Assembly: GCA_963817905.1 (NCBI GenBank)
Contig: CAWFPS010000003.1
Location: forward strand, 1,116,001 to 1,180,000
Direction of reading: 5' to 3'
DNA: 64,000 nt
Source of the DNA: VRUE01 sp963817905
GTDB taxonomy: Bacteria > Actinomycetota > Thermoleophilia > Solirubrobacterales > 70-9
In this document: piece after piece, positions 17,434-29,042 of the stretch
How positions within the stretch are numbered: position 1 is the stretch's first letter
Layout: each line of letters begins with the position of its first letter
Translations under genes and position numbers: made by a program
The notes under the pieces: generated by a model
Database searches by the model: none
Seen by the model: the letters and a program-made list of their open reading frames with translations, nothing else
Told to the model about the DNA's origin: nothing

Positions 17434-18552
17434 GTGGCTGAGGATCTCTACAAGGTGCTCGGGGTCCCGAAAGGGGCCTCCGAGGACGAGATCAAGAAGG
17501 CGCACCGCAAGCTGGCGCGCCAGTACCACCCTGACCGCAACCCCGACGATCCCAAGGCAGAGGAGAAGTTCAAGCAGGTCCAGGGCGCCTACGACACGCT
17601 CTCGGATCCGGAGAAGCGCAAGGAATACGACTCCGGCGGCGGGATGTTCGGCGGGGCCGGCGGTCCGGGCGGGACGGGACCGTTCGGGCCCGGCGGCGCC
17701 GGCGCGGCCGGAGGCTTCGACGTCAGCGACATCTTCTCCAACCTCTTCGGCCGCGGCGGCGGGGGCGGACGGGCCCAGCCGCAGGGGGAGCGCGGGCGCG
17801 ATCTGGAAACCGAGATCAACCTCAGCTTCGACCAGGCGGTCAACGGGGCGCAGGTCCAGGTCACCGTGCCGAAGGCCGAACGCTGCCCTACCTGCCACGG
17901 CAACGGCGCCAAACCAGGGACCGCCCCGGTCACCTGCCCGCGCTGCGAGGGCAGCGGCATCGACGCACAGAGCCAGGGGATCTTCTCGATCAGCCGTCCC
18001 TGCCCGCAGTGCGGCGGCGCCGGCCAGGTGATCGAGGACCCCTGCCCCACCTGCGGCGGCTCGGGCCTGACCCAGCAGACCAAGCGCTACAAGGTGAAAA
18101 TCCCCGCCGGGGTCAAGAACGGTGCCCGCATCCGCCTCGCCGGCAAGGGCGAGGCAGGGCAGCGCGGCGGGCCGCCTGGCGACCTCTTCGTCGTCACCCG
18201 CGTCGCCGCCTCGCCGGTCTTCAAGCGGCTCGACGGCGGCAACCTCGAGGTAGCGGTGCCGGTCACGGTCGTCGAGGCGCTGCGCGGCGCCACGATCGAG
18301 GTGCCGACTTTGGAGGGCACGAAGAAGATCAAGGTCAAGCCAGGGACCGGACACGGCACGATCCAGCGGCTCAAAGGCGAGGGCGCACCGAAGCCGCGCG
18401 GGCACGGCAGGGGCGACATCCGCTACCGGCTCGAGATCGAGATGCCGGAGAAGCTGACGCCCGAACAGGAGGAGGCCGCCGCGAAACTGGCCGAGACCTT
18501 CAACGGCGCCGACCCCCGCGCCGACCTCCTCGCGAAAGCGAGCCGCCGATGA
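17434..18552 (+). CDS. dnaJ: Hsp40 co-chaperone DnaJ
   Basis: Type I DnaJ, 372 aa, GTG start. The J domain (1-70) contains HPDRNPDDPKA with the HPD tripeptide. A Gly/Phe-rich linker follows (70-115). The zinc-binding domain has four CxxCxGxG units (CPTCHGNG, CPRCEGSG, CPQCGGAG, CPTCGGSG), then the C-terminal substrate-binding domains. It stimulates DnaK ATPase and delivers clients. Its TGA (18550-18552) overlaps the ATG of a 22-codon mini-ORF formed by a palindromic repeat. Confidence 0.96.
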   Translation: MAEDLYKVLGVPKGASEDEIKKAHRKLARQYHPDRNPDDPKAEEKFKQVQGAYDTLSDPEKRKEYDSGGGMFGGAGGPGGTGPFGPGGAGAAGGFDVSDIFSNLFGRGGGGGRAQPQGERGRDLETEINLSFDQAVNGAQVQVTVPKAERCPTCHGNGAKPGTAPVTCPRCEGSGIDAQSQGIFSISRPCPQCGGAGQVIEDPCPTCGGSGLTQQTKRYKVKIPAGVKNGARIRLAGKGEAGQRGGPPGDLFVVTRVAASPVFKRLDGGNLEVAVPVTVVEALRGATIEVPTLEGTKKIKVKPGTGHGTIQRLKGEGAPKPRGHGRGDIRYRLEIEMPEKLTPEQEEAAAKLAETFNGADPRADLLAKASRR

Positions 18553-18617
18553 GCTTCCGGTGCGCCCTTTCCCCCATATACGTGGATAAAGCGCACCGGA
18601 ACGGGGGTGCACGATGA
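18549..18617 (+). CDS. 22-codon mini-ORF formed by FRCA palindromic repeat copy 2 (dnaJ-hspR junction)
   Basis: ATG 18549 overlaps the dnaJ TGA (ATGA) and the mini-ORF's own TGA (18615-18617) overlaps the hspR ATG at 18614 (ATGA again), so a ribosome could pass dnaJ, mini-ORF, hspR by coupling. The peptide reads MSFRCALSPIYVDKAHRNGG then AR. Its body is the palindrome TTCCGGTGCGC (18555-18565) / GCGCACCGGAA (18591-18601). The same peptide core is read at 3656 and 39212. Whether the peptide has a role, or the ORF only preserves coupling across an inserted repeat, is unknown. No known family is recognised. Confidence 0.4.
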   Translation: MSFRCALSPIYVDKAHRNGGAR

Positions 18618-18905
18618 GTGTGCGGCGCGAACGGGTGGAGGTCTCGATCGACTCCGACCGGGGGGTTTTCATGATCTCGGTCGCCGCCGAGCTCGCCCAC
18701 ATGCACCCGCAGACGCTGCGCATATACGAGGCGCGCGGGCTGATCCAGCCGAAGCGCTCGCCGAAGAACACCCGCCTGTACTCGCAGCGCGACGTTCAGC
18801 GCTTGCGGCGGATCCAGCAGCTCACCGCCGAAGGCCTGAACCTGGCCGGGGTTGAGAGGGTTCTGGCGCTGGAACGCAGGCTCAGGGAACTCGAAGGAGG
18901 CGCCA

Positions 18906-18919
<14 letters not shown>
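18614..18919 (+). CDS. hspR: MerR-family heat-shock repressor HspR
   Basis: Autoregulatory repressor of dnaK operons in actinobacteria, 101 aa. The MerR winged-helix DNA-binding domain spans about residues 18-85, with FMISVAAELAHMHPQTLRIYE and LIQPKRSPKNTRLYSQRDVQRL. A short C-terminal helix follows (RVLALERRLRELE). In relatives HspR binds HAIR sites with DnaK as co-repressor; no HAIR consensus was found upstream of dnaK here. It overlaps the clpB start by 14 nt, placing clpB under the same control. Confidence 0.92.
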
Positions 18920-21492
<2,573 letters not shown>

Positions 21493-21508
21493 TGATCGCG
21501 CGCCATTA

Positions 21509-21539
21509 CAAGCATTTGCGTTTCATACAGAGATGCTTG
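21509..21539. terminator. Short hairpin between convergent genes
   Basis: CAAGCAT (21509-21515) pairs with ATGCTTG (21533-21539) across a 17-nt loop, in an AT-richer patch between the clpB stop and the convergent gene's stop. Weak terminator candidate; no T-run is obvious. Confidence 0.35.
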
Positions 21540-24500
21540 CTAATTACCGCGGCGGCGTCCTTGGCGGCGCTTGTGCCGCTTCACCGGCTTCAGCTTCGCC
21601 TTCGCGGCCTTGCCCGGACGCAGGTCGGGACCGATCGCGGCGACCGAGACGCGGGCGAGGTCGGAACGCTCCAGGCCCTTGACCCGCAGGCCGCGCTTCT
21701 TGCGCGGCGGGAAGAAGAGCAGCTTGCGGCCGTCGCGGGGCAGGCTGACTCTGACCTCGTAGCCGCGCGCGCCCTTGACCCGGCTCCAGCCGACGAGGAG
21801 GCGGCTGCCGCGGCGCTTAAGCCGAACCCGGTGCGGACGCGCGGGGCGTCGCTGCGGCGGCGCCTTGTAGCCGGCGACGGCAATCGAGGTCACCGGCACT
21901 CCGCCCCGTTCGACGATGGCGACGATCCGCCGCTTGCCTCCCGGCCCTTGCGCCGGGTGGAAAACGAGTACGCCGCGAGCCTTGGCGCTGCTGCCGAGCT
22001 CGCGGTAGACGCCCTTCGCTTCCTCGGCAAAGGTGACGCGCTGGCCGGCCGCCGCGCTGACGCGAAAGGCCAGCTTGCGATTGCGCCCCTTGCCGGCGAC
22101 GTTCGCCTTCACCGTCGTCGCCGCCGAGGCAACGGCACCCGTGCCGGTCGAGACCCGAGCCAGGCCGGCGGAATCGGGGCAGCCGTAGGACGGCTCGGCG
22201 CTGCTCCAGCTCCAGCCGAAGCCGATGTCATCGGCCGGGTCGGGCAGGTCGATGCAGGCGCCGAAGCCGTTGTTGGTCATCACCGCCTGGCTCGCGACAA
22301 GCGGGCCGCCGACTTTGCCGGCGGCGTAGAAGTCGCCCTTGGCCAGGTCGACCTTGCCTTTGATTGAGCCGCCGACGCCGAGCACGTCGAAGCTGCCGCC
22401 GAATTCGAGCACGCCGGGGGCGCCCACCGTGTAGATCGCATAGGCGTTGCCGAGCGGCACCCGCACCGCCTGCAGCTGGCCGGTCGCGCTCAGCGTCGTC
22501 GGCCCCGACTCGGGAAAGACGAGGCTGATCGCGCCGTCGAGGGAGACCACGCGCAGGCCGGCGATCTTCGGGCCGCCGAGCAGGAAGACGTCGCCCTGGA
22601 AGGCGCGCGAGCCCGGCTCGCGGATGTAGGAGAAGGCGACCTGGTCGAGCCCGACCAGCGGGCTCGGCGGCGAGCCGACGATCGGCAGGGTCGGGGTGAA
22701 CGGCGGCGGCGTCACCTTGACCAGGCTGAGCTGGCCCTTCTCGAAGCCGAACTGGACCGAGGACTTGGCGATGCCGCCGGAGTAGGCCGGGGGCAGCTCG
22801 ATCTTGGCCGAGCCGGTGAATTTGTCCTCGCCGTCGTAGGTGACGTCGATGCCGGCGAAGTGGAGCAGGCCGATCGCGGCGGTGGGCACGTCGATCGTCT
22901 CCCCGCCGAGAACCTGGCCGGCCTGGCTCGTCACCAGCGTCGTCTTGCCGGTGACGCCGCCGAGCAGCCCCGGCATGCGCAGGTTGACGGGGACCTTCGC
23001 GCCCTTGCCGTCGATCAGCAGCTCGGCGTCGCCGTCTACCGGGAACTCGAAGATCGTCTTGGCGAACTTGCCGAGGTCGCGGAAGGCCGAGCCGTCGCCG
23101 GAGCCGATCCGCACCACCTTGCCGTTGCCGGCGGGCAGCTTCCAGTCGACCGGGCCCTTGTCGAGCAGCACCTTGCCGGCGCGGACGCTGGCCTTGGCGC
23201 TTGTCGTCAGGCGGCGCTGCCCCGGAATCGCGGTGACGTGGAAGGCGGCCGAGGCGCTCGCCTTGCCACCGCCGCCGAGCGGATCGATGTCGATCCCGTT
23301 CAGCTTCACCGCACCGCTCGCCACCCACTTCTCGCCGTTCCTCTTGAAGCAGCCGGTCAGCGCCGTGGCGATCGCTTTGCCCAGCTTCACGGTCGGCGAA
23401 CAGGAAGCACTTCCCTTGCCCGCCGGCCCGAAGGGAGCGAACCAAACCGGGCCGCCGCCGTTGTGATCGCCGACGATCGCGCCGGCGCCGTCCGCACCGG
23501 CGCCGAGGCGCAGGTTGTAGAGGTCGTCCGCGGCCTTGCCGGCGGCGAGGATCTCGGGCGGGCCCCAGCGCGCGCCGCCGTCGATCGAGACGACGTGGCG
23601 CAGGCCCCAGTCGCCCCGCTTCGAGCGCTGCCGGAAGACCGCATGCAGGTTGCCGCCGCCGTCCTCGAGAAAGTCGCGGAAGATCGCCGACTCGCGGGTG
23701 CGCGGGTCGCTGACCACGCGCTGGCTCGACTTGAGGAAGTTCTGCGCGGAGCCCGGCGGCGAGTTGGGGTCGAAGCGCCGCACGAAGTACTGGTATGGCG
23801 GCTTCGCCCCTTGATAGATCAGATAGACGCCGCGTGAGCCGCTGGCCAGCTTCGGCTCATTGCCGTGCACCACGTACTCCTCGCCGCTCCAGTTGGCCGG
23901 GTTGTTGTAGTCGCCGGAACCCGACCAGCGGCGCATATAGACGTCGTGCAGGTCGCCGTAAGCGGCGACGGGACTGGTTGGATCGGTGAAGCCGGTGCTG
24001 GTGAAGTAGGCCTTTGGGAACGGGGCCAGCTCGGCCTTGCTGTCGGGGCTGGCGCCATCGAGCGGAGCCGAGCGCCAGATCGCGGCGTAATCGGGACCGC
24101 TGTTGCCGCCGCTCAACGCCAGCGAGAAGTCGCCGGGGCCGAGCGTCGCCTCCCAGCCGGCGCTGGGACTGAACTCGGTGGCGATCGTCAGCGGCGGGCC
24201 GAAGCTCTCGCCGCCGTCGCTGGAGCTGACCGCGAAGACGGGCGAGCCGGGAAAGCAGCAGCGCACCGAGACGAGGACGATCTCGCCGGCGCGGGTCAGC
24301 ACCACCCGCGGCCCGATGAAATCGGTCTTCGGCAGGGCAATCGTGCGGGTCAGCGCGCAGGCCTTTCCGCCGCGGGGAACCTGGCAGTAGACGAGCGTGT
24401 CGTCGCCGGGAATGCCGGCGCTCTCGTTCCAGGCAACGTGGGCGGTGCCGCTGTCGTCGACGGCGATCGCGGCGTGCTCCGCGGCGGCGCTCGCACCGAC

Positions 24501-24608
24501 GTTGTAGACGGCGGCGCCAGCCGTCGGGGAGGGGACGAGGAGCAACCCGAGGACGAGGGCGCAGCCAAGGACCGTCCCCGCACCCCAGCTCCGCCGTTTG
24601 CTGTCCAT
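21540..24608 (-). CDS. Large secreted protein with sialidase/BNR-like N-terminal region
   Basis: About 1022 aa from ATG 24608, just before a signal peptide (VLGCALVLGLLLVPSPTAGAA). Residues about 30-420 contain repeated beta-propeller-like strands with Asp-box flavour (SSSDGGESFGPP, SIDGGARWGPPEIL), as in BNR/sialidase-fold proteins. The middle and C-terminal parts are Gly/Val-rich beta sequence, then a fibronectin-like segment (GSRLLVGWSRVKGARGYEVRVS) and a strongly basic tail (KRHKRRQGRRRGN) that could bind the cell surface. No catalytic residues can be assigned. Twelve further residues upstream (to 24644) are possible but precede the signal peptide. Confidence 0.7.
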   Translation of the reverse strand: MDSKRRSWGAGTVLGCALVLGLLLVPSPTAGAAVYNVGASAAAEHAAIAVDDSGTAHVAWNESAGIPGDDTLVYCQVPRGGKACALTRTIALPKTDFIGPRVVLTRAGEIVLVSVRCCFPGSPVFAVSSSDGGESFGPPLTIATEFSPSAGWEATLGPGDFSLALSGGNSGPDYAAIWRSAPLDGASPDSKAELAPFPKAYFTSTGFTDPTSPVAAYGDLHDVYMRRWSGSGDYNNPANWSGEEYVVHGNEPKLASGSRGVYLIYQGAKPPYQYFVRRFDPNSPPGSAQNFLKSSQRVVSDPRTRESAIFRDFLEDGGGNLHAVFRQRSKRGDWGLRHVVSIDGGARWGPPEILAAGKAADDLYNLRLGAGADGAGAIVGDHNGGGPVWFAPFGPAGKGSASCSPTVKLGKAIATALTGCFKRNGEKWVASGAVKLNGIDIDPLGGGGKASASAAFHVTAIPGQRRLTTSAKASVRAGKVLLDKGPVDWKLPAGNGKVVRIGSGDGSAFRDLGKFAKTIFEFPVDGDAELLIDGKGAKVPVNLRMPGLLGGVTGKTTLVTSQAGQVLGGETIDVPTAAIGLLHFAGIDVTYDGEDKFTGSAKIELPPAYSGGIAKSSVQFGFEKGQLSLVKVTPPPFTPTLPIVGSPPSPLVGLDQVAFSYIREPGSRAFQGDVFLLGGPKIAGLRVVSLDGAISLVFPESGPTTLSATGQLQAVRVPLGNAYAIYTVGAPGVLEFGGSFDVLGVGGSIKGKVDLAKGDFYAAGKVGGPLVASQAVMTNNGFGACIDLPDPADDIGFGWSWSSAEPSYGCPDSAGLARVSTGTGAVASAATTVKANVAGKGRNRKLAFRVSAAAGQRVTFAEEAKGVYRELGSSAKARGVLVFHPAQGPGGKRRIVAIVERGGVPVTSIAVAGYKAPPQRRPARPHRVRLKRRGSRLLVGWSRVKGARGYEVRVSLPRDGRKLLFFPPRKKRGLRVKGLERSDLARVSVAAIGPDLRPGKAAKAKLKPVKRHKRRQGRRRGN

Positions 24609-24833
24609 TGCCAAAAGAGTCGCCGATCGGCGCTCCGGCCGCAAGTCTCCTCGGCGTTTCGTCCGGAGCGAGCGCGGTCGCCACCGCAGCTACGTCTTTA
24701 CGCAACGGTTAATGAGGTGTCGCACAATCCTGTTGGGATGGGGAAGTGGATTCAAAGTGGGAAATCGCGATCCAGGGGCCAAATTTCAGGTTTCGGGGCG
24801 AGATTCCGACGTAAGCTAGGAGCCCCGAACGAG

Positions 24834-25681
24834 ATGATCCGACGACTGCAAACACTGGCTTGGGACAGCGGCTACCTGCTGCGCGGTCTTTTCGACCTGC
24901 TCAAGTGGCCGTTTGAGCGTGCTTTCTGGGCTTTCGAGCGCCTCGTGGTCTGGCCGCTCGGCGAACGCGCCAGCGCCCGCGGGGTGTCTCTGCGCCCACT
25001 CGCTCTCGGTGGGCTGGGGGCACTCGCCGTGGTGGCGCTGGTTGTCGGTGCGATCAGCGCCGGGGGCGGCAAGGAGGAAACACCTGTCGTCGCGGCTCGG
25101 GTCAGCGCTCCGGTGGAGACAGCCGTATCGAAGCCGGCGCCCGAACCGGTCGAACCGACTCTGCAGGGTGCGCCACCGGACTTCACTCCTGCAGGGGGGG
25201 ACGCGACCAAGGCCAATCTCGCCGACGCCGACACCGTGATCGCCAGCAAGCCGCCGGCGCCGAATCAAGCGCCTCCCCCTCCTCGAGCACCTCCACCTCA
25301 GCGGCGACAGCGAGCAGCTCGGCGGTCGGCAAGGGGAAAGTGCAGAACCCAGGCCCGGCCGCGATCGAAGTGGCGCAGCGCTTCTCCGCCGCCTTCGTTC
25401 TCTATGAGACCGGCCAGACCGACGCCCAGGTTCGTAAAGCTCTCACCGCCACGGCCTCGCCGCGCTTGCTCAGATCGCTGCTGCGGCGGCCGCCTCGCCT
25501 GCCGGAGAACGTCAAGGTCCCGACGGCAAAGGTCCTCAACGTCGTGCCCGGGCCGCGGCGCGGCGACACCTTCACCCTCAGCGCCTCGCTGCTGCGGGTC
25601 GGCGTCACCAGCGAGCTGCGCATCGACGTGCAGCGCGAAGACAATTCCGGCAGGTGGCAGGTAATGGACGTGCTCGGCTGA
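24834..25681 (+). CDS. Membrane-anchored protein of unknown function, frameshifted in its Ser/Pro linker
   Basis: ATG 24834 opens an N-terminal cytoplasmic segment rich in Trp/Phe (WPFERAFWAFERLVVWPLGE), one membrane helix (about residues 58-78) and a Pro/Ala-rich linker. Near 25245-25290 the meaningful frame changes. The continuing frame reads a Ser/Thr/Ala-rich linker, then a globular domain (AIEVAQRFSAAFVLYETGQ, NVVPGPRRGDTFTLSASLLRVG, SGRWQVMDVLG). One missing base, or two extra, would join them. The stop overlaps the next ATG (TGATG). The pattern resembles TraC/conjugation-like or cell-wall-associated assembly proteins, but no family is recognised. Confidence 0.6.
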
Positions 25682-27324
25682 TGGGCAGGATCCGCAACAC
25701 CCTGCTGACGGCCGCGATCGGGGCAGCGCTGGCGGTGCCGACCGGTGCGGGCGCGGCCGATGAGACGACGGCGGTCCCGGCTGGAACGCCCGCCCAGCCG
25801 GCCAGCGGCACGCTCGCCCCCGCACCCGACGCGGCCGCCGCGCAACTGGAAGAAGGCGACCCGCTCGTCGCCCCGGAAGCGGCGACGAAACCGGAGAAGG
25901 CGCCGAGCGGCGGCACGCCGGCGGACAAGGAAGCGAAGCCGCCGAAGACCGCGCCGACGCCGAAGCCGGAGTCCGACGGCAGCACGCCCGCGCCCGCCGC
26001 CCCGAGCGAAGCCTTCACGATCCCGTCGATCCCCAGCTCGAGCTGTGCCAGCCAAGGGGTGCCGCCGGTGCTGATCCCGATCTACCAGCGAGCGGCCGCG
26101 GCCTACGGTCTCGGCCCCCAGGGCCCGGCGGTCCTGGCCGGGATCAACGCGATCGAGACCGCCTTTGGGACAAACCTCAACGTCTCTTCCGCCGGGGCGA
26201 TCGGCTGGATGCAGTTCATCCCCTCGAGCTGGGAGATGTACGGGGTCGATGCCAACGGCGACGGGGTGCGCGACCCCTACAACCCCGAAGACGCGATCTT
26301 CGCCGCCGCCAGCTATCTGAGCGCGGCCGGCATGCCGGCCAACACCTACGGCGCGATCTTCGCCTACAACCACGCCGACTGGTACGTCGCCGACGTCCTC
26401 GCCAACGCCTCCTGCTACAGCGGCATCGGCAGCGCCGGCGGCACCTTCTCGCTGCGCCCGCAGCTCCAGGACCTCGAATGCGAGCTGCCGAAAGCCTGGC
26501 GGGAGAAGGTGCCGGACGAGTACATGAACGCTTTCGAGGCGGCCGCCTCCCGCTACGGCCTCGGCCGCCGCGGCGTCTGGGCGCTGGCTGCGATCGCGCG
26601 GCTGGAGTCCAACTTCGGCGCCGGGATGACGAAGGAGCAGCTGAATGAAGTCGGGCCGCTCGGCCTCGACGGCAGCGAGTGGGGAAGCTACGCGGTCGAC
26701 GGCAACGAAGACGGCCACATCCGCCGCGCCAGCGCCGCCGACTCGGCAGCGACCCTGGCCCGCCTGATCTGGTCGCGGGGCGGGCTGCGCGCCGGCGTTT
26801 TCACCCACAACCAGGCCTCCTGGTACGTCGAAGCCGTGATCGCCGAGGCCGAAGAGCTCGAGGGCAAGTGCGCGGCGACCCCGGTCGACTGGTCGCTGGC
26901 GCTGCCCAAAGCGGTGATCGCGCCGATCAACTGGGACAACCTGACCCTCTCCAACGACCTCGAGCTGCGCGACCTCACCACCGGCGCGATCGACCCGCGC
27001 ATCGTCGGCCTGATCGGGGCGATCACCCAGGACCACCAGCTGACGCTCTCCTCGCTGCGCTCCGACCACTCGCAGTTCACGGTCGAAGGGAACGTCTCGA
27101 ACCACTACTTCGGGCGGGCGATGGACATCGCCGCGGTCGACGGGGTTGCCTGCACCGATACGTCTCCGGCGGCACCCTGCGCCGAGCTGGCGACGACGCT
27201 CGCCTACCTGCCGGCGCCGGCTCATCCGACCGAGCTCATCTACTGCTTCGACGTCGATGGGCCCGGGCCGGCGTTCGCTCGCGCCGATCACTGCGATCAC
27301 GTCCACGCTGGCTACGACGGCTGA
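25681..27324 (+). CDS. Secreted cell-wall hydrolase: tandem lytic transglycosylase domains plus a peptidase-like C-terminus
   Basis: The protein is 547 aa with signal peptide (1-25) and a Pro/Ala linker. An MltB-type transglycosylase domain (about 125-250) has catalytic Glu in INAIETAFG and GAIGWMQFIPSSW. A second copy (about 285-400) keeps IARLESNF but has GPLGLDGSEW where the first has the MQF loop, so it may be inactive. The C-terminal 110 residues contain SNHYFGRAMDIAAVDG and DHCDHVHAGY, the His/Asp pattern of LAS-type (D-Ala-D-Ala/VanY-like) peptidases. It probably cuts both glycan and peptide parts of peptidoglycan. ATG 25681 overlaps the upstream stop. Confidence 0.82.
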   Translation: MGRIRNTLLTAAIGAALAVPTGAGAADETTAVPAGTPAQPASGTLAPAPDAAAAQLEEGDPLVAPEAATKPEKAPSGGTPADKEAKPPKTAPTPKPESDGSTPAPAAPSEAFTIPSIPSSSCASQGVPPVLIPIYQRAAAAYGLGPQGPAVLAGINAIETAFGTNLNVSSAGAIGWMQFIPSSWEMYGVDANGDGVRDPYNPEDAIFAAASYLSAAGMPANTYGAIFAYNHADWYVADVLANASCYSGIGSAGGTFSLRPQLQDLECELPKAWREKVPDEYMNAFEAAASRYGLGRRGVWALAAIARLESNFGAGMTKEQLNEVGPLGLDGSEWGSYAVDGNEDGHIRRASAADSAATLARLIWSRGGLRAGVFTHNQASWYVEAVIAEAEELEGKCAATPVDWSLALPKAVIAPINWDNLTLSNDLELRDLTTGAIDPRIVGLIGAITQDHQLTLSSLRSDHSQFTVEGNVSNHYFGRAMDIAAVDGVACTDTSPAAPCAELATTLAYLPAPAHPTELIYCFDVDGPGPAFARADHCDHVHAGYDG

Positions 27325-27413
27325 TCCCAATGGGATAGGGGCCGATGGCGCCTCCCCTGCAACCCGCTCCCTTCGGTCGCTCACAAGTTGCCGGGGAGGC
27401 GCCATCGGCCCCT
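27324..27413. terminator. Large hairpin after the cell-wall hydrolase
   Basis: A small IR ATCCCA-A-TGGGAT (27324-27336) is followed by perfect 21-bp arms at 27337-27357 and 27393-27413 (AGGGGCCGATGGCGCCTCCCC and complement), ending in CCTTTT. The gap to the next gene is 137 nt. Transcription termination is likely; its size is like the palindrome at 7350. Confidence 0.65.
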
Positions 27414-27461
27414 TTTACGATTCGCTGTAGGCTCGATGTACCCGTCTGGAAGGAGCTTGAA

Positions 27462-27743
27462 ATGCCTACTTACGTGATGCTTACGAATCTCACCGCCGAG
27501 GGAATTCGGACGCTTAAGAACAATCCCGGGCGCGTTGCCGAGGTGAATAAAGAGGTCGAACAGATCGGGGCGAAGGTCGTGGCTCAGTACGCGACGCTTG
27601 GCCAGTACGACTTCGTCACCGTGGTCGAGGCTCCCGACGAGAAGGTGATGGCAAAGGTTTCGGTGGAGCTTGGCTCGCGGGGGACGATGACGAGTCAGAC
27701 GCTTGCCGCCATGGCGGCGGACGAGCTGGCCGGGTCGCTCTAG
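27462..27743 (+). CDS. GYD-domain protein
   Basis: The protein is 93 aa and matches the GYD family: MLTNLTAEGIRTLKNNPGR, GAKVVAQYATLGQYDFVTVVEAPD and ELGSRGTMTSQTLAAM. These are ferredoxin-fold, probably multimeric small proteins without a known reaction. AAGGAG lies 9 nt before ATG 27462. The stop is 1 nt from the purD TTG, so it is the first gene of a GYD-purD-purE(-purB) operon, as seen in other actinobacteria. A regulatory or metabolite-sensing role in purine synthesis is only a guess. Confidence 0.85.
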   Translation: MPTYVMLTNLTAEGIRTLKNNPGRVAEVNKEVEQIGAKVVAQYATLGQYDFVTVVEAPDEKVMAKVSVELGSRGTMTSQTLAAMAADELAGSL

Positions 27744-27744
27744 C

Positions 27745-29019
27745 TTGAAGATCCTGGTCGTCGGCGGAGGCGGGCGCGAGCACGCGATCGTGCGGGCGCT
27801 GGCGCGGTCGGCGCATGCGCCGGAGCTGCTCTGTGCGCCGGGCAATGCGGGGATCGCCGCGGACGCCGAGTGCCTCGCCAGCGTTGCGGCTGACGATGTC
27901 GACGGGATCGTTACCGCCGCCACCGAGTGCGGGGTCGACCTGGTCGTGGTCGGACCGGAGGCGGCGCTGGTCGCCGGCGTGGTCAACGCGCTTGAGGACG
28001 CCGGGGTGCCGGCCTTCGGACCGAGCGCGGCGGCGGCGGAGCTGGAGGGGTCCAAGGCCTTCGCCAAGGAGCTGATGGCCGAGGCCGGGGTGCCGACCGC
28101 GGGGCACGTGCTGCTGAGTAGCCGGGAAGAGGCCGTGGCGGAGCTGGGGCGTGCGACCTACCCGCTGGTGCTGAAGGCCGACGGGCTGGCGGCGGGGAAG
28201 GGTGTGATCATCTGCGCCTCCGAAGCGGAGGCGCTGGAGGCGCTCGACGTCTTCTTCACCGAGCGGCGCTTTGGCGAGACGACCGTCGTGCTCGAGGAGT
28301 TCCTTGAGGGGGAGGAGCTCTCCCTGCTGGCACTCTGCGACGGGGAGAACGTCGTGGCGCTGGCGCCGGCCCAGGACTACAAGCGGATATTCGACGGCGA
28401 CGAGGGGCCGAATACCGGCGGGATGGGGAGCTACTCGCCCGTGCCTGGATTTGGGGCGGCCGAGGTGGAGGAGATCGTCGAGGCCGTGCACCGGCCGGTC
28501 GTGGCGGCGATGGCGCAGCGGGGACGGCCCTTCCACGGGGTGCTCTACGCGGGCCTGATGATCGGGCCCGACGGTCCCAAGGTGCTCGAGTTCAACACCC
28601 GCTTCGGCGACCCGGAGACGCAGGCGGTTCTGCCGCGGCTGCGCTCGGACCTGGTCGACCTCTGCCTGGCGGCGCGCCAGCCGGGCGGACTGGCCGGAAT
28701 GGAGGCGGAGTTCGGCGAGGACTGGGCGGTGACGCTTGTACTCGCCTCCGCCGGCTACCCGGCCTCTTCTTCCAAGGGCGATGCGATCGGCGGTCTCGAG
28801 GCCGCGGCCGAGCTTGCCGAGGTCACCCACGCCGGCACCGCCGCGCGCGACGGCGAGGTCGTCACTGCGGGCGGGCGGGTGCTAAACGTCACCGCGCTCG
28901 GTGCCACGCCGGCCGCGGCGCGCGATCGTGCGTACGATGCGGCCAGCCGGATCGAGTTCGAGGGCGTGCAGATGCGATCCGACATCGCCGCCCGCGCGGT
29001 CGACCGCGTCGCCAGCTGA
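27745..29019 (+). CDS. purD: Phosphoribosylamine-glycine ligase
   Basis: Second step of purine synthesis: ATP-dependent joining of phosphoribosylamine and glycine to GAR. The protein is 424 aa from TTG 27745, reading LKILVVGGGGREHAI at the N-terminus as in PurD. The ATP-grasp core shows VLKADGLAAGKGV, GPNTGGMGSYSPVP and EFNTRFGDPETQAVLPRL. The TTG lies 1 nt after the GYD stop; there is no other start in frame near the conserved beginning. purE follows after 23 nt. Confidence 0.95.
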   Translation: MKILVVGGGGREHAIVRALARSAHAPELLCAPGNAGIAADAECLASVAADDVDGIVTAATECGVDLVVVGPEAALVAGVVNALEDAGVPAFGPSAAAAELEGSKAFAKELMAEAGVPTAGHVLLSSREEAVAELGRATYPLVLKADGLAAGKGVIICASEAEALEALDVFFTERRFGETTVVLEEFLEGEELSLLALCDGENVVALAPAQDYKRIFDGDEGPNTGGMGSYSPVPGFGAAEVEEIVEAVHRPVVAAMAQRGRPFHGVLYAGLMIGPDGPKVLEFNTRFGDPETQAVLPRLRSDLVDLCLAARQPGGLAGMEAEFGEDWAVTLVLASAGYPASSSKGDAIGGLEAAAELAEVTHAGTAARDGEVVTAGGRVLNVTALGATPAAARDRAYDAASRIEFEGVQMRSDIAARAVDRVAS

Positions 29020-29042
29020 AAGCCAGTCACAGAGAGGACGAG

